DNA from: Sutcliffiella deserti | GTDB lineage: Bacteria > Bacillota > Bacilli > Bacillales > Bacillaceae_I | NCBI RefSeq assembly: GCF_020037475.1 | Contig: NZ_JAIQDB010000001.1 | Coordinates: 868,001-932,000 of the forward strand | DNA: 64,000 nucleotides | Direction of reading: 5' to 3' | Shown here: positions 44,696 to 52,799 of the stretch, one piece after another | Numbering within the stretch: the first letter of the stretch is position 1 | Layout of the letters: each line of letters starts with the position of its first letter | Notes under the pieces: model-generated | What the model was told of the DNA's origin: nothing | The model's input: only the letters and a program-made list of their open reading frames with translations | Database searches by the model: none | Program-made: the position numbers and the translations under genes

Positions 44696-44772
44696 CTGTT
44701 ACCTCCCACGAGATTGTTAGCGGTTACAAAATTCGCTATTTTTATAGATTCTCTAAGGAGTCTGAAATTCCT

Positions 44773-46323
44773 TTAAACTCCAAGCTTTTCTTTAAGGGCT
44801 CTTCGTAATATTTTTCCTGTTGTGTTTTTCGGGAGCTCTTCTAAGAACTCGATTGAAGAAGGAACCTTATATTTTGCTAAGTGCTCTGCACAATATGCAA
44901 TTAATTCCGCTTCCGAAACTTTCTCCTTAACCACAACAAAACACTTTACCGCTTCTCCGACTTGAGGGTCAGGCACGCCTAGTACTGCTACTTCCGAAAC
45001 ATTTTCATGGTTATACAGAACCTCTTCTACTTCGCGAGGATAAACATTGTATCCTCCAACTAAGATCATATCTTTTTTGCGATCTACAATGTAAAAGTAG
45101 CCTTCCTCATCCATTTTCGCAAGGTCGCCTGTATGAAGCCAGTTGTCTTTAATGGTCGCTGCAGTTTCTTCCGGCATTTTATAATAACCTTTCATCACAT
45201 TCGGTCCGCGGACAACTAGTTCCCCAACCTCACCAGGAGCAACTTCTTCTCCAAGTTCATTTACTACCTTATTTTCAACATTAACGATATTTGTGCCAAT
45301 AGACCCTGCTTTTCTTGGTCTATCTAACGGATTAAAACATGTAACAGGAGACGCTTCTGATAAACCATAACCTTCTGAAACAATTACATTGTATTTATTT
45401 TCAAAGCTTTGAAGCAATGCGACCGGCATAGAGGCACCACCTGAAATACACAAACGCAATGACTTTAAGTCTTCTACTTCCCCTTGAGCTTGAAGTAAGA
45501 AATTATACATCGTTGGCACACCGGCAAATACAGTTGCTTCATATTCTTTTACGATATCAAAAATTACCTGAGGACTGAATCTAGGAACTATAATTACTGT
45601 TGCTCCATTCATTAATGGGGCATTCAGTGCAACCGTCAAACAGAACACATGAAACATTGGTAGAGTTGCAACAACTTTGTCTGATTCATTGATCTTCAAA
45701 AAGTCAGCAGCGTCCTTCGCATTGCGATAAAGATTTTTATGAGTAAGCATGGCACCCTTAGGTTTTCCTGTTGTACCGGAAGTGTAAAGAATAACCGCCA
45801 CATCATCTTCAAGTAATTCAGGACCAGAGTATGTAAAAGTACCAGCAGCCATTATGCTTGTAAACGATTTCATTTTAGGGTAGATTGATAGCTTCTCTAT
45901 CGGAAAGTCTTGTGATTTTGCTTTGCCATCCGGTGTTTCACAAATGATATAAGTTTCTGTATCAGACAAATGTGGATGAAGCTTCTCAAAAAGTGGCACA
46001 AGTAAATCTAAAGTAATTATCGCTTTTACGTCACCATCTTTTAAAATATAGCTTAGTTCATCTGGTGTATATATCGGGTTAATTGGAATAACCGTTGCAC
46101 CTAAACGAGCCGCTCCGTACATCCCAATAATAAAATAAGGTGAGTTCCCGACTACTAGTGCTAGATGGTCTCCCTTTTTAATTCCCATTGCCTCTAATCC
46201 TGAAGCAAAAGCGTTAATTGCAGCGTTTAATTCTGTATATGTTTTGGATTCCCCTTCAAACACATATGCCTCTTTCATTGGGTTCATTTTGGCTGTCAGT
46301 GCCAATTGTGAAGAAATATTCAA
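44773..46323 (-). CDS. lcfA: Long-chain fatty-acid-CoA ligase
   Basis: Activates fatty acids for beta-oxidation. The 516 residues carry the ANL motifs YTSGTTGKPKGAMLTH (P-loop), GYGLSEASPVT, TGDLAKMDEEGYFYIVDRKKDMI and the final lysine loop LPKNTTGKILRRALKE. It resembles B. subtilis YhfL (LcfB) in sequence and position, near yhfN and lplJ, so the symbol lcfB would serve equally well. A canonical promoter with a FadR operator over the start region lies directly upstream, which means repression until long-chain acyl-CoA is present. Confidence 0.92.
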   Translation of the reverse strand: MNISSQLALTAKMNPMKEAYVFEGESKTYTELNAAINAFASGLEAMGIKKGDHLALVVGNSPYFIIGMYGAARLGATVIPINPIYTPDELSYILKDGDVKAIITLDLLVPLFEKLHPHLSDTETYIICETPDGKAKSQDFPIEKLSIYPKMKSFTSIMAAGTFTYSGPELLEDDVAVILYTSGTTGKPKGAMLTHKNLYRNAKDAADFLKINESDKVVATLPMFHVFCLTVALNAPLMNGATVIIVPRFSPQVIFDIVKEYEATVFAGVPTMYNFLLQAQGEVEDLKSLRLCISGGASMPVALLQSFENKYNVIVSEGYGLSEASPVTCFNPLDRPRKAGSIGTNIVNVENKVVNELGEEVAPGEVGELVVRGPNVMKGYYKMPEETAATIKDNWLHTGDLAKMDEEGYFYIVDRKKDMILVGGYNVYPREVEEVLYNHENVSEVAVLGVPDPQVGEAVKCFVVVKEKVSEAELIAYCAEHLAKYKVPSSIEFLEELPKNTTGKILRRALKEKLGV

Positions 46324-46358
46324 AAGTACATCGCCCCTTTACTAGAATTGATAAAAAT

Positions 46359-46421
46359 TGAATGAATCACCATTCATTAATCTCCCATTATAATTATAGT
46401 AGATTGAGCAGAATCTGTCAT
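46359..46421 (-). promoter_or_regulatory. SigA promoter with FadR operator (fatty-acid ligase)
   Basis: Minus strand ATGACA (46421-46416), a 17 bp spacer and TATAAT (46398-46393). TGAATG-N6-CATTCA at 46359-46376 fits the B. subtilis FadR box (TGAATGAMTANTCATTCA) in both half-sites and spacing. It covers the initially transcribed region. Confidence 0.85.
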
Positions 46422-46467
46422 TAAATTATGTCAATAAAATTAAAATATTCAGATAAGGTATACTAAA

Positions 46468-46505
46468 ATAAAAATGTGAAGTAATTTACTTCACATTTTT
46501 ATTTT
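46468..46505. terminator. Bidirectional hairpin upstream of the ligase promoter
   Basis: AAAATGTGAAGTAA and TTACTTCACATTTT are perfectly complementary with an AT-rich tail on both sides. No gene ends directly at it, so it probably insulates the promoter from lplJ-side transcription. Confidence 0.65.
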
Positions 46506-46579
46506 AGCTATACAAGATACCTCTATCGAAATCTATGCTTGTCTTTTGCTTCCTGTGGGCCAGCAAGGAACCCCCTAAG

Positions 46580-46818
46580 CGCGCACCGAGGCCACTGAAG
46601 AAGTACATAATAGTAGGTTTGGGTTAATCACCGCTGTTACTTTCCGCAAATGGCTTCGCTTATCCAGAGGGCGACCTTGAGCCTCCTCGGGCTATGCCCT
46701 GCGGGGTCTCAAGCTTGTCGCTACTCCGACGCTTGCGTCTACGCCATTTGCTCCAATCCACAGCTAGAAGCCACCCAAAACTATATGTTTTCAGTTTTTC
46801 AGTGGCCTCCGCGCACCC
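46580..46818. repeat. Composite repeat: MITE-like copy inside outer inverted arms
   Basis: The inner element (46617-46779) has TTTGGGT/ACCCAAA ends, CACCGCTGTTACTTTCCGCA on the left, a GC-rich core and GCCATTTGCTCCAATCCACA on the right, so it belongs to the same family as 56466-56623. It is bracketed by outer arms GCGCACCGAGGCCACTGAA (46581-46599) and TTCAGTGGCCTCCGCGCA (46798-46815), which are inverted repeats of each other. Confidence 0.75.
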
Positions 46819-46898
46819 AGGAGTGACCTTCTCCTCCACGAGAGCCTTTCTGACTTATACTTTGTTTGATAACTTAACATGGTATAGAATCTACCTAA

Positions 46899-47885
46899 TT
46901 AATATATCAACTCCAATAATTCATCTTTGGTAATATTTCCAAAATAATGTTTCACATCGATTTCTTCAAGTGCATTAGCCACTTCCGCTTTTTCGTATCT
47001 TACACCCTTAAGCAGGTTTTCAATCTCTTCCACGTTCCCAACGCCAAAGAAATCGCCATAAATCTTACATTCCTCTATCAAACCTTTGTTCACATTTAAA
47101 CGGATATCGATTTGTCCAACTGGAAAACGATGGGAGTGCTGGAGGTTAAACTTAGGAGATTTCCCATAATTCCAATCCCAATTTTGATAACGCTCTTTTG
47201 AAAGTTCATGAATATTATTCCAATCCTCTTCCGTAAGCTCATATGTCGGAATATCTTTCGTTTTAAAGATCGCTTCTAATAGTAATTGACGAAACTGTTC
47301 AATCGTTATTTCTTCTGTCAAAAATTCCTTAATGTTCGCAACACGACTACGAATAGATTTAATGCCCTTTGATTCAATTTTATCCTTCTTCACATTTAAG
47401 GCAGATACCACATGTTCAATTTCCGAATCAAATAATAGAGTTCCATGACTGAACATACGGCCCTTTGTGGAAAATTGTGCATTTCCACTAATTTTTCTGC
47501 CTTCTGCAATTATATCGTTGCGGCCACTCAATTCTGCTTTTACACCTAGACTATCTAATGCTTCTACAACAGGCGCTGTAAACTTTTTAAAGTTATGAAA
47601 ACTCTCTCCATCATCCTTAGTAATAAAACTAAAGTTCAAATTACCATGATCATGGTACACCGCGCCTCCGCCAGAAAGACGACGAACAACATGTATACCT
47701 TGGTCCTCCACATACTTTGTATTAATCTCTTCTACACTGTTTTGATTCTTCCCAATAATAATAGAAGGTTCGTTTATGTAAAACAATAGGTAAGTATCTT
47801 CAATATCCAGTTTTTTCAGAGCATACTCTTCAATGGCTAAATTAATTCTAGGATCTGTAATTCCTTTATTATCTATAAAAAGCAT
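46899..47885 (-). CDS. lplJ: Lipoate-protein ligase LplJ
   Basis: Ligates lipoate (or octanoate) to E2 and GcvH domains. The 328 residues match B. subtilis LplJ closely: MLFIDNKGITDPRINLAIEE at the start, the lipoate-site RRLSGGGAVYHDHGNLNFSF, and GRNDIIAEGRKISGNAQF with the catalytic lysine region. I chose ATG 47885 by homology; the ATG one codon before it overlaps the yhfI stop (ATGATG). It is coupled to yhfI. No clear terminator follows; the repeat at 46580-46818 lies downstream. Confidence 0.94.
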   Translation of the reverse strand: MLFIDNKGITDPRINLAIEEYALKKLDIEDTYLLFYINEPSIIIGKNQNSVEEINTKYVEDQGIHVVRRLSGGGAVYHDHGNLNFSFITKDDGESFHNFKKFTAPVVEALDSLGVKAELSGRNDIIAEGRKISGNAQFSTKGRMFSHGTLLFDSEIEHVVSALNVKKDKIESKGIKSIRSRVANIKEFLTEEITIEQFRQLLLEAIFKTKDIPTYELTEEDWNNIHELSKERYQNWDWNYGKSPKFNLQHSHRFPVGQIDIRLNVNKGLIEECKIYGDFFGVGNVEEIENLLKGVRYEKAEVANALEEIDVKHYFGNITKDELLELIY

Positions 47886-48628
47886 CATTGTTTCCCACTC
47901 TCCCATGTATATCCTTTATGCGCTATCCTTATCTCACCATTATATATGGCAGAACATTCCTCTACCAACTGTTCAACCTTACCGAAATGAGGTAAATGCG
48001 TAAGCAATACCCTTGGTACACCAGCACCTTTGGCTAATTTAGCCACATCATGACTATTCATATGTCCTGCAGCCTGTCCATTTTGATGTGCATATAAATT
48101 GCATTCGCTTATCAATAGATCTGTGCCTTCTGTAAATGGAATAAAAGATTCCTGATAGCTCGTATCTGCTGTATAAACAAATGATCCATCCTCTGTTGTT
48201 ACTTTCATGGCGTAGCAGGGGACTGGATGTTTCGTTTTCAGGAATTCAATCGTGAAGGGTCCAACTTGTAAAATTTGCGTTGGATCGTAAGCTATTCCTT
48301 TTGTATATTCTTTATGGGTCAAACTTGCAAAACCAGTTTCATCTTCTTGATGACCATAAATCGGCAGCTGACTAACAGATTTACCCATATAAAAGGAAAT
48401 TAACCTTGCAAACTGCAAAGGACCAATGTCTGCTATGTGATCGTGGTGGTAATGAGATAGGATAACCGCATCAAGATTAGTGACTTCTATGTAATTTTGA
48501 AGCTGTGCTAATACACCACTTCCGCAATCAATTAGTAATCGAAAATCATTATGTTCAACTAAATATCCAGAGGTTGCACTATTTACAGCAGGATAGCCTC
48601 CCCAAAACCCAATTACAGTAAGCTTCAT
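47885..48628 (-). CDS. yhfI: MBL-fold metallohydrolase YhfI
   Basis: Metallo-beta-lactamase fold hydrolase of 247 residues with metal motif LSHYHHDHIADIG (59-70), further ligands in YTADTSY and GHMNSHDVA, and LLTHLPHFG near the end. The family resembles RNase Z-like phosphodiesterases, but the substrate is not known. AAGGAGATG precedes ATG 48628. The gene order yhfI-lplJ is conserved with B. subtilis, and yhfH is divergent. Confidence 0.9.
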   Translation of the reverse strand: MKLTVIGFWGGYPAVNSATSGYLVEHNDFRLLIDCGSGVLAQLQNYIEVTNLDAVILSHYHHDHIADIGPLQFARLISFYMGKSVSQLPIYGHQEDETGFASLTHKEYTKGIAYDPTQILQVGPFTIEFLKTKHPVPCYAMKVTTEDGSFVYTADTSYQESFIPFTEGTDLLISECNLYAHQNGQAAGHMNSHDVAKLAKGAGVPRVLLTHLPHFGKVEQLVEECSAIYNGEIRIAHKGYTWESGKQ

Positions 48629-48695
48629 CGCTTCATCTCCTTATCCTAATCTTCCTCTCTAGAATATCATAAAAAAACTTAACTTCCTATTTTAC

Positions 48696-48758
48696 CTGTT
48701 GTTTTAAAACAGTTGTTGACAGTACAAGCTCTGTTATAATACAATAAAACAAATAACA
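48696..48758 (+). promoter_or_regulatory. yhfH promoter and divergent control region
   Basis: TTGTTG (48713-48718), a 16 bp spacer and TATAAT (48735-48740). The palindrome GTTTTAAAAC (48701-48710) lies just upstream, between the yhfH and yhfI promoters. From 48729 the sequence CTCTGTTATAATACAATA plus AAACAAATA closely repeats the aceB promoter at 41219-41246. Confidence 0.6.
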
Positions 48759-48775
48759 AAACGGAGGGTGATAAG

Positions 48776-48910
48776 ATGTTGATTAAAAGTACAGAATTTT
48801 TCAGAAATTTACCACCTAAAAAATGTGTAGAATGCAAAAAAACTATGGATGAGCAGCATGAATGCTACGGTAACCAATGTACGGATTGTATGTCAAATGA
48901 ACTTAAATAA
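48776..48910 (+). CDS. yhfH: YhfH family zinc-finger-like small protein
   Basis: A 44-residue protein, too short for ordinary gene finders, starting at ATG 48776 behind GGAGGGTG. It reads MLIKSTEFFRNLPPKKC and then holds two CxxC-type pairs: C17/C20 and C35/C38, plus C30 and H28 between them, so a small zinc site is likely. YhfH proteins with this N-terminus are common in Bacillaceae and their function is not known. A strong terminator follows at once, so it is a monocistronic transcript. Confidence 0.88.
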   Translation: MLIKSTEFFRNLPPKKCVECKKTMDEQHECYGNQCTDCMSNELK

Positions 48911-48920
48911 ATTTTTATTG

Positions 48921-48954
48921 AGCAGAATCCGCCCAATTCGGATTCTGCTTTTTT
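48921..48954 (+). terminator. Terminator of yhfH
   Basis: AGCAGAATCCG (48921-48931) and CGGATTCTGCT (48939-48949) form a perfect 11 bp stem with a seven-base loop and a T run. Confidence 0.93.
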
Positions 48955-49158
48955 AGATTTGTCCATCAGGGTAGCCACTGAAGCATGTTTTGCTAGGATA
49001 AACATGTGGTGGGTACCGCAAGAGGAACGGGGGCCGCTCTATTTTGAACGCAATTGAGATTTCAGATGATTTTCTTTGTGTTTTTGACTTTTTAATAGGA
49101 AGATTGTTTTTTTTATGACAGGTGACAAATTAAAGCTGTTTTTTTTCCTTCCTAAGCC
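48955..49158. other. Intergenic stretch, nothing firm
   Basis: About 200 bases between the yhfH terminator and the tandem array. A GC-richer stretch around 49005-49045 contrasts with its AT-rich surroundings, but I see no frame, hairpin or promoter that I would defend. Confidence 0.4.
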
Positions 49159-49386
49159 ATCTAAAGGATGAATTTAGTTCTCTTATTAACCACTTTCCGT
49201 AATCTATCTAACAACTTAGTGGAATTCATCTAACAACTTTGTCCAAGCTATCTAACAATTTTCTTAATTCATCTAACAACTTCGCAAAATTATCTAACAA
49301 CTACAACGATTTATCTAACACTCTTCTTAAGCCATCTAACAAAATCCTCAATTCAACCTACAAACCGTCCAAACTATCTAACAATC
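49159..49386 (+). repeat. Tandem array of 21-22 bp ATCTAACAA units
   Basis: ATCTAACAA (or close variants) starts at 49206, 49228, 49250, 49271, 49292, 49313, 49334, 49355 (degenerate) and 49376, so the period is 22, 22, then 21 bp repeatedly. Degenerate units at 49159 and about 49183 extend it to the left. Sequence between cores is variable and mostly AT-rich. The array lies about 230-450 bases upstream of the ABC exporter gene. Confidence 0.88.
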
Positions 49387-49470
49387 TGCCCAACGCACTC
49401 CTTCCTGCTTATTAAATACCAAATCAGAAATGAATCTACCTCAAAAGATGCCAGGAATATTCAAGTGCTC

Positions 49471-49476
49471 TATAAT
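49471..49476 (+). promoter_or_regulatory. Possible -10 box for the ABC exporter
   Basis: TATAAT at 49471-49476, with a weak ATGCCA 17 bp upstream (49448-49453), would give a leader of about 130 bases that contains the motif at 49551. Confidence 0.35.
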
Positions 49477-49550
49477 AGATATTACATAATAGCATTATTT
49501 CTTAATGCAACTATATCTTTAAAGAAGGCTGCTTGAGTGTCGAACTTTAC

Positions 49551-49582
49551 GGACTTATAGCAACAATCTCTAAGAAAAGACC
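49551..49582 (+). repeat. GGACTTATAG motif, copy 2 (leader of ABC exporter)
   Basis: GGACTTATAGCAACAATCT followed by CTAAGAAAAGACCC. It differs from copy 1 at 12307 by only a few bases over 32. CTTA/TAAG and GG/CC could pair around the conserved TAGCAAC loop. It sits 31 bases before the real start codon of the exporter. Confidence 0.6.
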
Positions 49583-49613
49583 CCTAAAGATAGCTAAAAA
49601 GGAGCAAGCAAAC

Positions 49614-51350
49614 ATGGAACAAAATCAAAAAAATACTTTAAAACCTTTTCTTAACCTTATTCTTTCTACAAAAATCCCTAAACTAGCATTAACAATAGGA
49701 TTGATTGGAAGCGTACTAACTACCCTAGTGGGACTTGCCATCCCTTTGTTAACAAAAGAACTGGTTGATGGCTTCTCTGTAGAGTCAATAAGTATCGCAC
49801 TTATCCTAACGATCGGTGTTGTTTTCATCGTTCAAGCTTTAATTGATGGGTTTTCTACATATTTATTAGCATACGTGGGACAAAAAATCGTATCCAGGTT
49901 ACGTGAGATTATGTGGTTCAAACTCATTCGATTGCCAGTTAGCTATTTTGACAAGCAAAAGAGTGGAGAGTCTGTGAGCCGCGTTGTAAACGATACTGGA
50001 ATTGTGAAAGATTTAATTTCACAGCACTTTCCACAATTTATCACAGGAGTTATTTCTATTATCGGAGCAGTCATTATCTTGCTAATTATGGACTGGAAAA
50101 TGACCATGCTTATGTTAGTTTCTGTCCCAATTACAATTATTATCATGGTTCCACTCGGGAGAAAGATGGCTAAGATATCGCGTGGGTTACAAGATGAAAC
50201 CGCAACATTTACCGGCAGCATCCAGCAAACATTAAGTGAAATTCGCTTAATGAAAGCTTCAACTGCAGAAAAAGCAGAGGCTCAAAAAGGCTCTTCAGGC
50301 ATTAACAATCTATTATCCTTTGGTTTAAAAGAATCGCGTATTATTGCACTGATAGGTCCTTTAATGTATCTCATTGTAATGGTGGTAATTGTAATAATAA
50401 TTGGCTATGGAGGGATACGTGTAGCTGAAGGTTCCATGTCCACTGGTGCCCTTGTAGCTTTCTTGCTCTATCTATTTCAGATTATTTTTCCGATTACTTC
50501 TTTTACAATGTTCTTTACTCAACTTCAAAAAGCGAAGGGAGCTACCGAAAGAATTATTGATATTCTGGACCTTCACGTCGAGGAGGGACAGGAAGGATTA
50601 GATATGGACATTTCTAATCAACCTGTTCGAGTGAAAGATGTATCTTTTGCCTATAGTGAGGAAGAAGCTGTAATAAAAAATGTTTCTTTTGATGCTCAAC
50701 CAGGTACAATGGTTGCTTTTGCAGGACCGAGCGGTGGGGGAAAATCTACATTATTTGGTCTTATCGAAAGGTTTTATGAACCAACCTCAGGCGATATTTT
50801 AGTAGGAAACACGTCAATCAAAGATCTATCAATGGAATCCTGGAGAAATCAGATCGGTTATGTTTCCCAGGACAGTCCGATGATGGCCGGTACTATTCGA
50901 GAAAACCTAACCTACGGACTAAAACACCCGGAGAGTATTGCGGATGACCGTCTATGGGAAGTAGCTAAAATGGCTTATGCAGATCAATTTATCGAGGAGT
51001 TCCCAATGAAATTAGATACAGAAGTCGGGGAGCGTGGAGTAAAGCTATCTGGTGGCCAAAAACAGCGCATCGCGATTGCAAGAGCATTTCTAAGAGACCC
51101 TAGGATCTTAATGATGGATGAAGCAACAGCAAGCCTGGACAGTCAATCTGAAAGCATTGTACAACAAGCACTAACACGACTGATGGAAGGTCGCACCACC
51201 TTTGTCATAGCACACCGTTTGTCTACGATTGTACATGCCGATAAGATTGTGTTTATTGAAAAAGGCGAGATAACCGGTATCGGGACACACCATGAACTTG
51301 TTGAAACCCACGCATTGTATCACGAATTTGCCGAGCAGCAATTGACATAA
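49614..51350 (+). CDS. ABC multidrug exporter, BmrA-like half transporter
   Basis: Homodimeric type IV ABC exporter of 578 residues. Six transmembrane helices occupy about residues 15-300. The nucleotide-binding domain follows with Walker A GPSGGGKST, Q-loop YVSQDSPMMAG, signature KLSGGQKQR, Walker B ILMMDEATA and H-loop VIAHRLS. It resembles B. subtilis BmrA (YvcC). I start it at ATG 49614, served by GGAG nine bases upstream; the frame is open 27 codons further back, but that DNA is the leader motif. A terminator shared with the convergent lacI-type gene follows. The drug substrate is unknown. Confidence 0.9.
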   Translation: MEQNQKNTLKPFLNLILSTKIPKLALTIGLIGSVLTTLVGLAIPLLTKELVDGFSVESISIALILTIGVVFIVQALIDGFSTYLLAYVGQKIVSRLREIMWFKLIRLPVSYFDKQKSGESVSRVVNDTGIVKDLISQHFPQFITGVISIIGAVIILLIMDWKMTMLMLVSVPITIIIMVPLGRKMAKISRGLQDETATFTGSIQQTLSEIRLMKASTAEKAEAQKGSSGINNLLSFGLKESRIIALIGPLMYLIVMVVIVIIIGYGGIRVAEGSMSTGALVAFLLYLFQIIFPITSFTMFFTQLQKAKGATERIIDILDLHVEEGQEGLDMDISNQPVRVKDVSFAYSEEEAVIKNVSFDAQPGTMVAFAGPSGGGKSTLFGLIERFYEPTSGDILVGNTSIKDLSMESWRNQIGYVSQDSPMMAGTIRENLTYGLKHPESIADDRLWEVAKMAYADQFIEEFPMKLDTEVGERGVKLSGGQKQRIAIARAFLRDPRILMMDEATASLDSQSESIVQQALTRLMEGRTTFVIAHRLSTIVHADKIVFIEKGEITGIGTHHELVETHALYHEFAEQQLT

Positions 51351-51473
51351 TTAAGTTTTTGGGTATAAAGAGTTCCGATACTTATTCAGCTTGAGCAGTT
51401 GTTGAATAATGTGGTCCCCACTTAGGTAAACGCAACAATTAATGCGAAAACAACTAAAATAAAAACATAACAA

Positions 51474-51500
51474 AAGAGCACCATCCCCACAGTGCTCTTT
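51474..51500. terminator. Shared terminator of exporter and LacI regulator
   Basis: AAAGAGCAC (51474-51482) and GTGCTCTTT (51492-51500) form a 9 bp stem between two convergent genes, with A/T-rich flanks on both sides. Confidence 0.85.
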
Positions 51501-51506
51501 CTAACT

Positions 51507-52517
51507 TTATATTAAAACCCCTTGTTTGACCGTTGATTCTCGTACAATAAGCTCCAAATCATATTCAACTATTTCTTTTTGACGATAGCGTTTGGAGTTT
51601 ACTTTTTCCATCATAATTTGAAATGTCTTACGCGCCATTTCTTCAATAGGCTGATAGACAGTTGTTATGGAAGGTTCGACCAATTCTGTGATTGCTTGAT
51701 TGTCAAATCCAACCACAGCAAGATCTTCTGGAACCTTTATCCCATGACGCTTGGCCTCTGTAATAATGCCGGCTGCTACTTCATCTCCACCAGTAAAAAT
51801 GGCTGTAGGCCTGTCCTTTAGAGTGATAATTTCTCGTAGGATTTCCCTGCCATCCTCAATTGTAAAGGCATTCCGAAAAGAAAACTCTTCTTGGAAGGAA
51901 ACCTCGAACTCTTCTAATGCTTTGAGAAACCCTATTTCTCTGCTTTTAGCAACATTGCTTTTGTATCCACCTGTACAATAAGCAATTTTACGATGACCAA
52001 GATCAAGGAGGTGCTTCGTTGAAATATATCCACCATAAGTTTGATCTAAACGAACGGAAGGCACATGAGCATCCTCCTCAAACTCATTGCAAAGTACAAT
52101 TGGTCCGAACTCTAAGAATGGTTCGATAACATTCCAATCGTTTTGAATAGAAGAAAGAATAATACCATCCACTTGTTTCGTTTTCAACAAATTCAAGTAG
52201 TCAAGTTCCTTTTTCTTCGAATATTTAGTCTGACAAATAATAAGCTGGTATCCGTTCTCCGCCGCGGCCATTTCCATTCTTTCAATAAGTTCACTAAAGA
52301 ATGGATTCATTACACGAGGAATCAATAATGCAACCATCTCTGTCTTTTGACTACGTAAACTTCTAGCAGATGAGTTGGGAACATACCCCAGTTCACTCAT
52401 TGCATTCATTACAAGCGAGCGTTTCTTTTCCGAAACATATGGGTGGTTATTAATGACACGGGAAACAGTCGTTCTTGATAAGCCTGCTAATTTTGCTACG
52501 TCTTCAATAGTCGCCAC
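51507..52517 (-). CDS. LacI-family transcriptional regulator
   Basis: DNA-binding repressor of 336 residues. The N-terminal helix-turn-helix IEDVAKLAGLSRTTVSRVIN is followed by the hinge PNSSARSLRSQKT and a periplasmic-binding-type effector domain ending VEPSITTVYQPIEEMA. A GTG at 52517 (VATIEDVAKLAG) fits the family's usual N-terminus and the AAAGGTGGGA site; another GTG four codons earlier is possible. The effector is probably a sugar, but no sugar gene is adjacent, so it may act on distant genes or itself through the operator at 52613. Confidence 0.9.
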   Translation of the reverse strand: MATIEDVAKLAGLSRTTVSRVINNHPYVSEKKRSLVMNAMSELGYVPNSSARSLRSQKTEMVALLIPRVMNPFFSELIERMEMAAAENGYQLIICQTKYSKKKELDYLNLLKTKQVDGIILSSIQNDWNVIEPFLEFGPIVLCNEFEEDAHVPSVRLDQTYGGYISTKHLLDLGHRKIAYCTGGYKSNVAKSREIGFLKALEEFEVSFQEEFSFRNAFTIEDGREILREIITLKDRPTAIFTGGDEVAAGIITEAKRHGIKVPEDLAVVGFDNQAITELVEPSITTVYQPIEEMARKTFQIMMEKVNSKRYRQKEIVEYDLELIVRESTVKQGVLI

Positions 52518-52612
52518 GAGTCTTCCCACCTTTTACTAGGATTTCTTGTTTTATAAGTTAATTACGTCTTATATCAACATTTTTACGAAAAGCCTTATTA
52601 ATAGTCTTATAA

Positions 52613-52626
52613 TGAAATCGTTTTCA
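52613..52626. promoter_or_regulatory. cre-like operator upstream of the LacI-type gene
   Basis: TGAAATCGTTTTCA matches the catabolite-responsive consensus TGWAANCGNTNWCA at every fixed position. It can be a CcpA site or the autoregulatory operator of the adjacent LacI-family protein, since those operators share this form. A TATAAT at 52608-52613 on the plus strand overlaps it, but no plus-strand gene follows. Confidence 0.65.
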
Positions 52627-52762
52627 TAACTACTAGTATAAAAGGTAATGTAAGTGTTTTCAATAGGAATTTTATATTTCTATGGAAAAAGTACTAGTTT
52701 GTTAAGGTCAACTAACCCGTCAAGGGAAAACCCCGGAGTTGTTAAACACAAACTCATAAATA

Positions 52763-52799
52763 GGGGCTCACCTTTTTCAGGTAAGCCCCTTCCTTTTTT
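52763..52799. terminator. Terminator at the end of the hem operon
   Basis: GGGGCTCACCT (52763-52773) and AGGTAAGCCCC (52779-52789) pair with one mismatch around a short TTTTC loop. The T run is stronger on the plus strand; on the minus strand CCCCTATTTATG follows, so it ends hemY transcription less sharply. Confidence 0.75.

Noticed and set aside
46694-46933. 79-codon plus-strand open frame
   Set aside because: Covers the composite repeat and the end of lplJ; low-complexity Leu/Ser/Arg composition and no start signal.
49159-49386. CRISPR array
   Set aside because: Repeat cores are only about 9 bp, spacing is 21-22 bp with degenerate units, and there are no cas genes; it is a tandem repeat.
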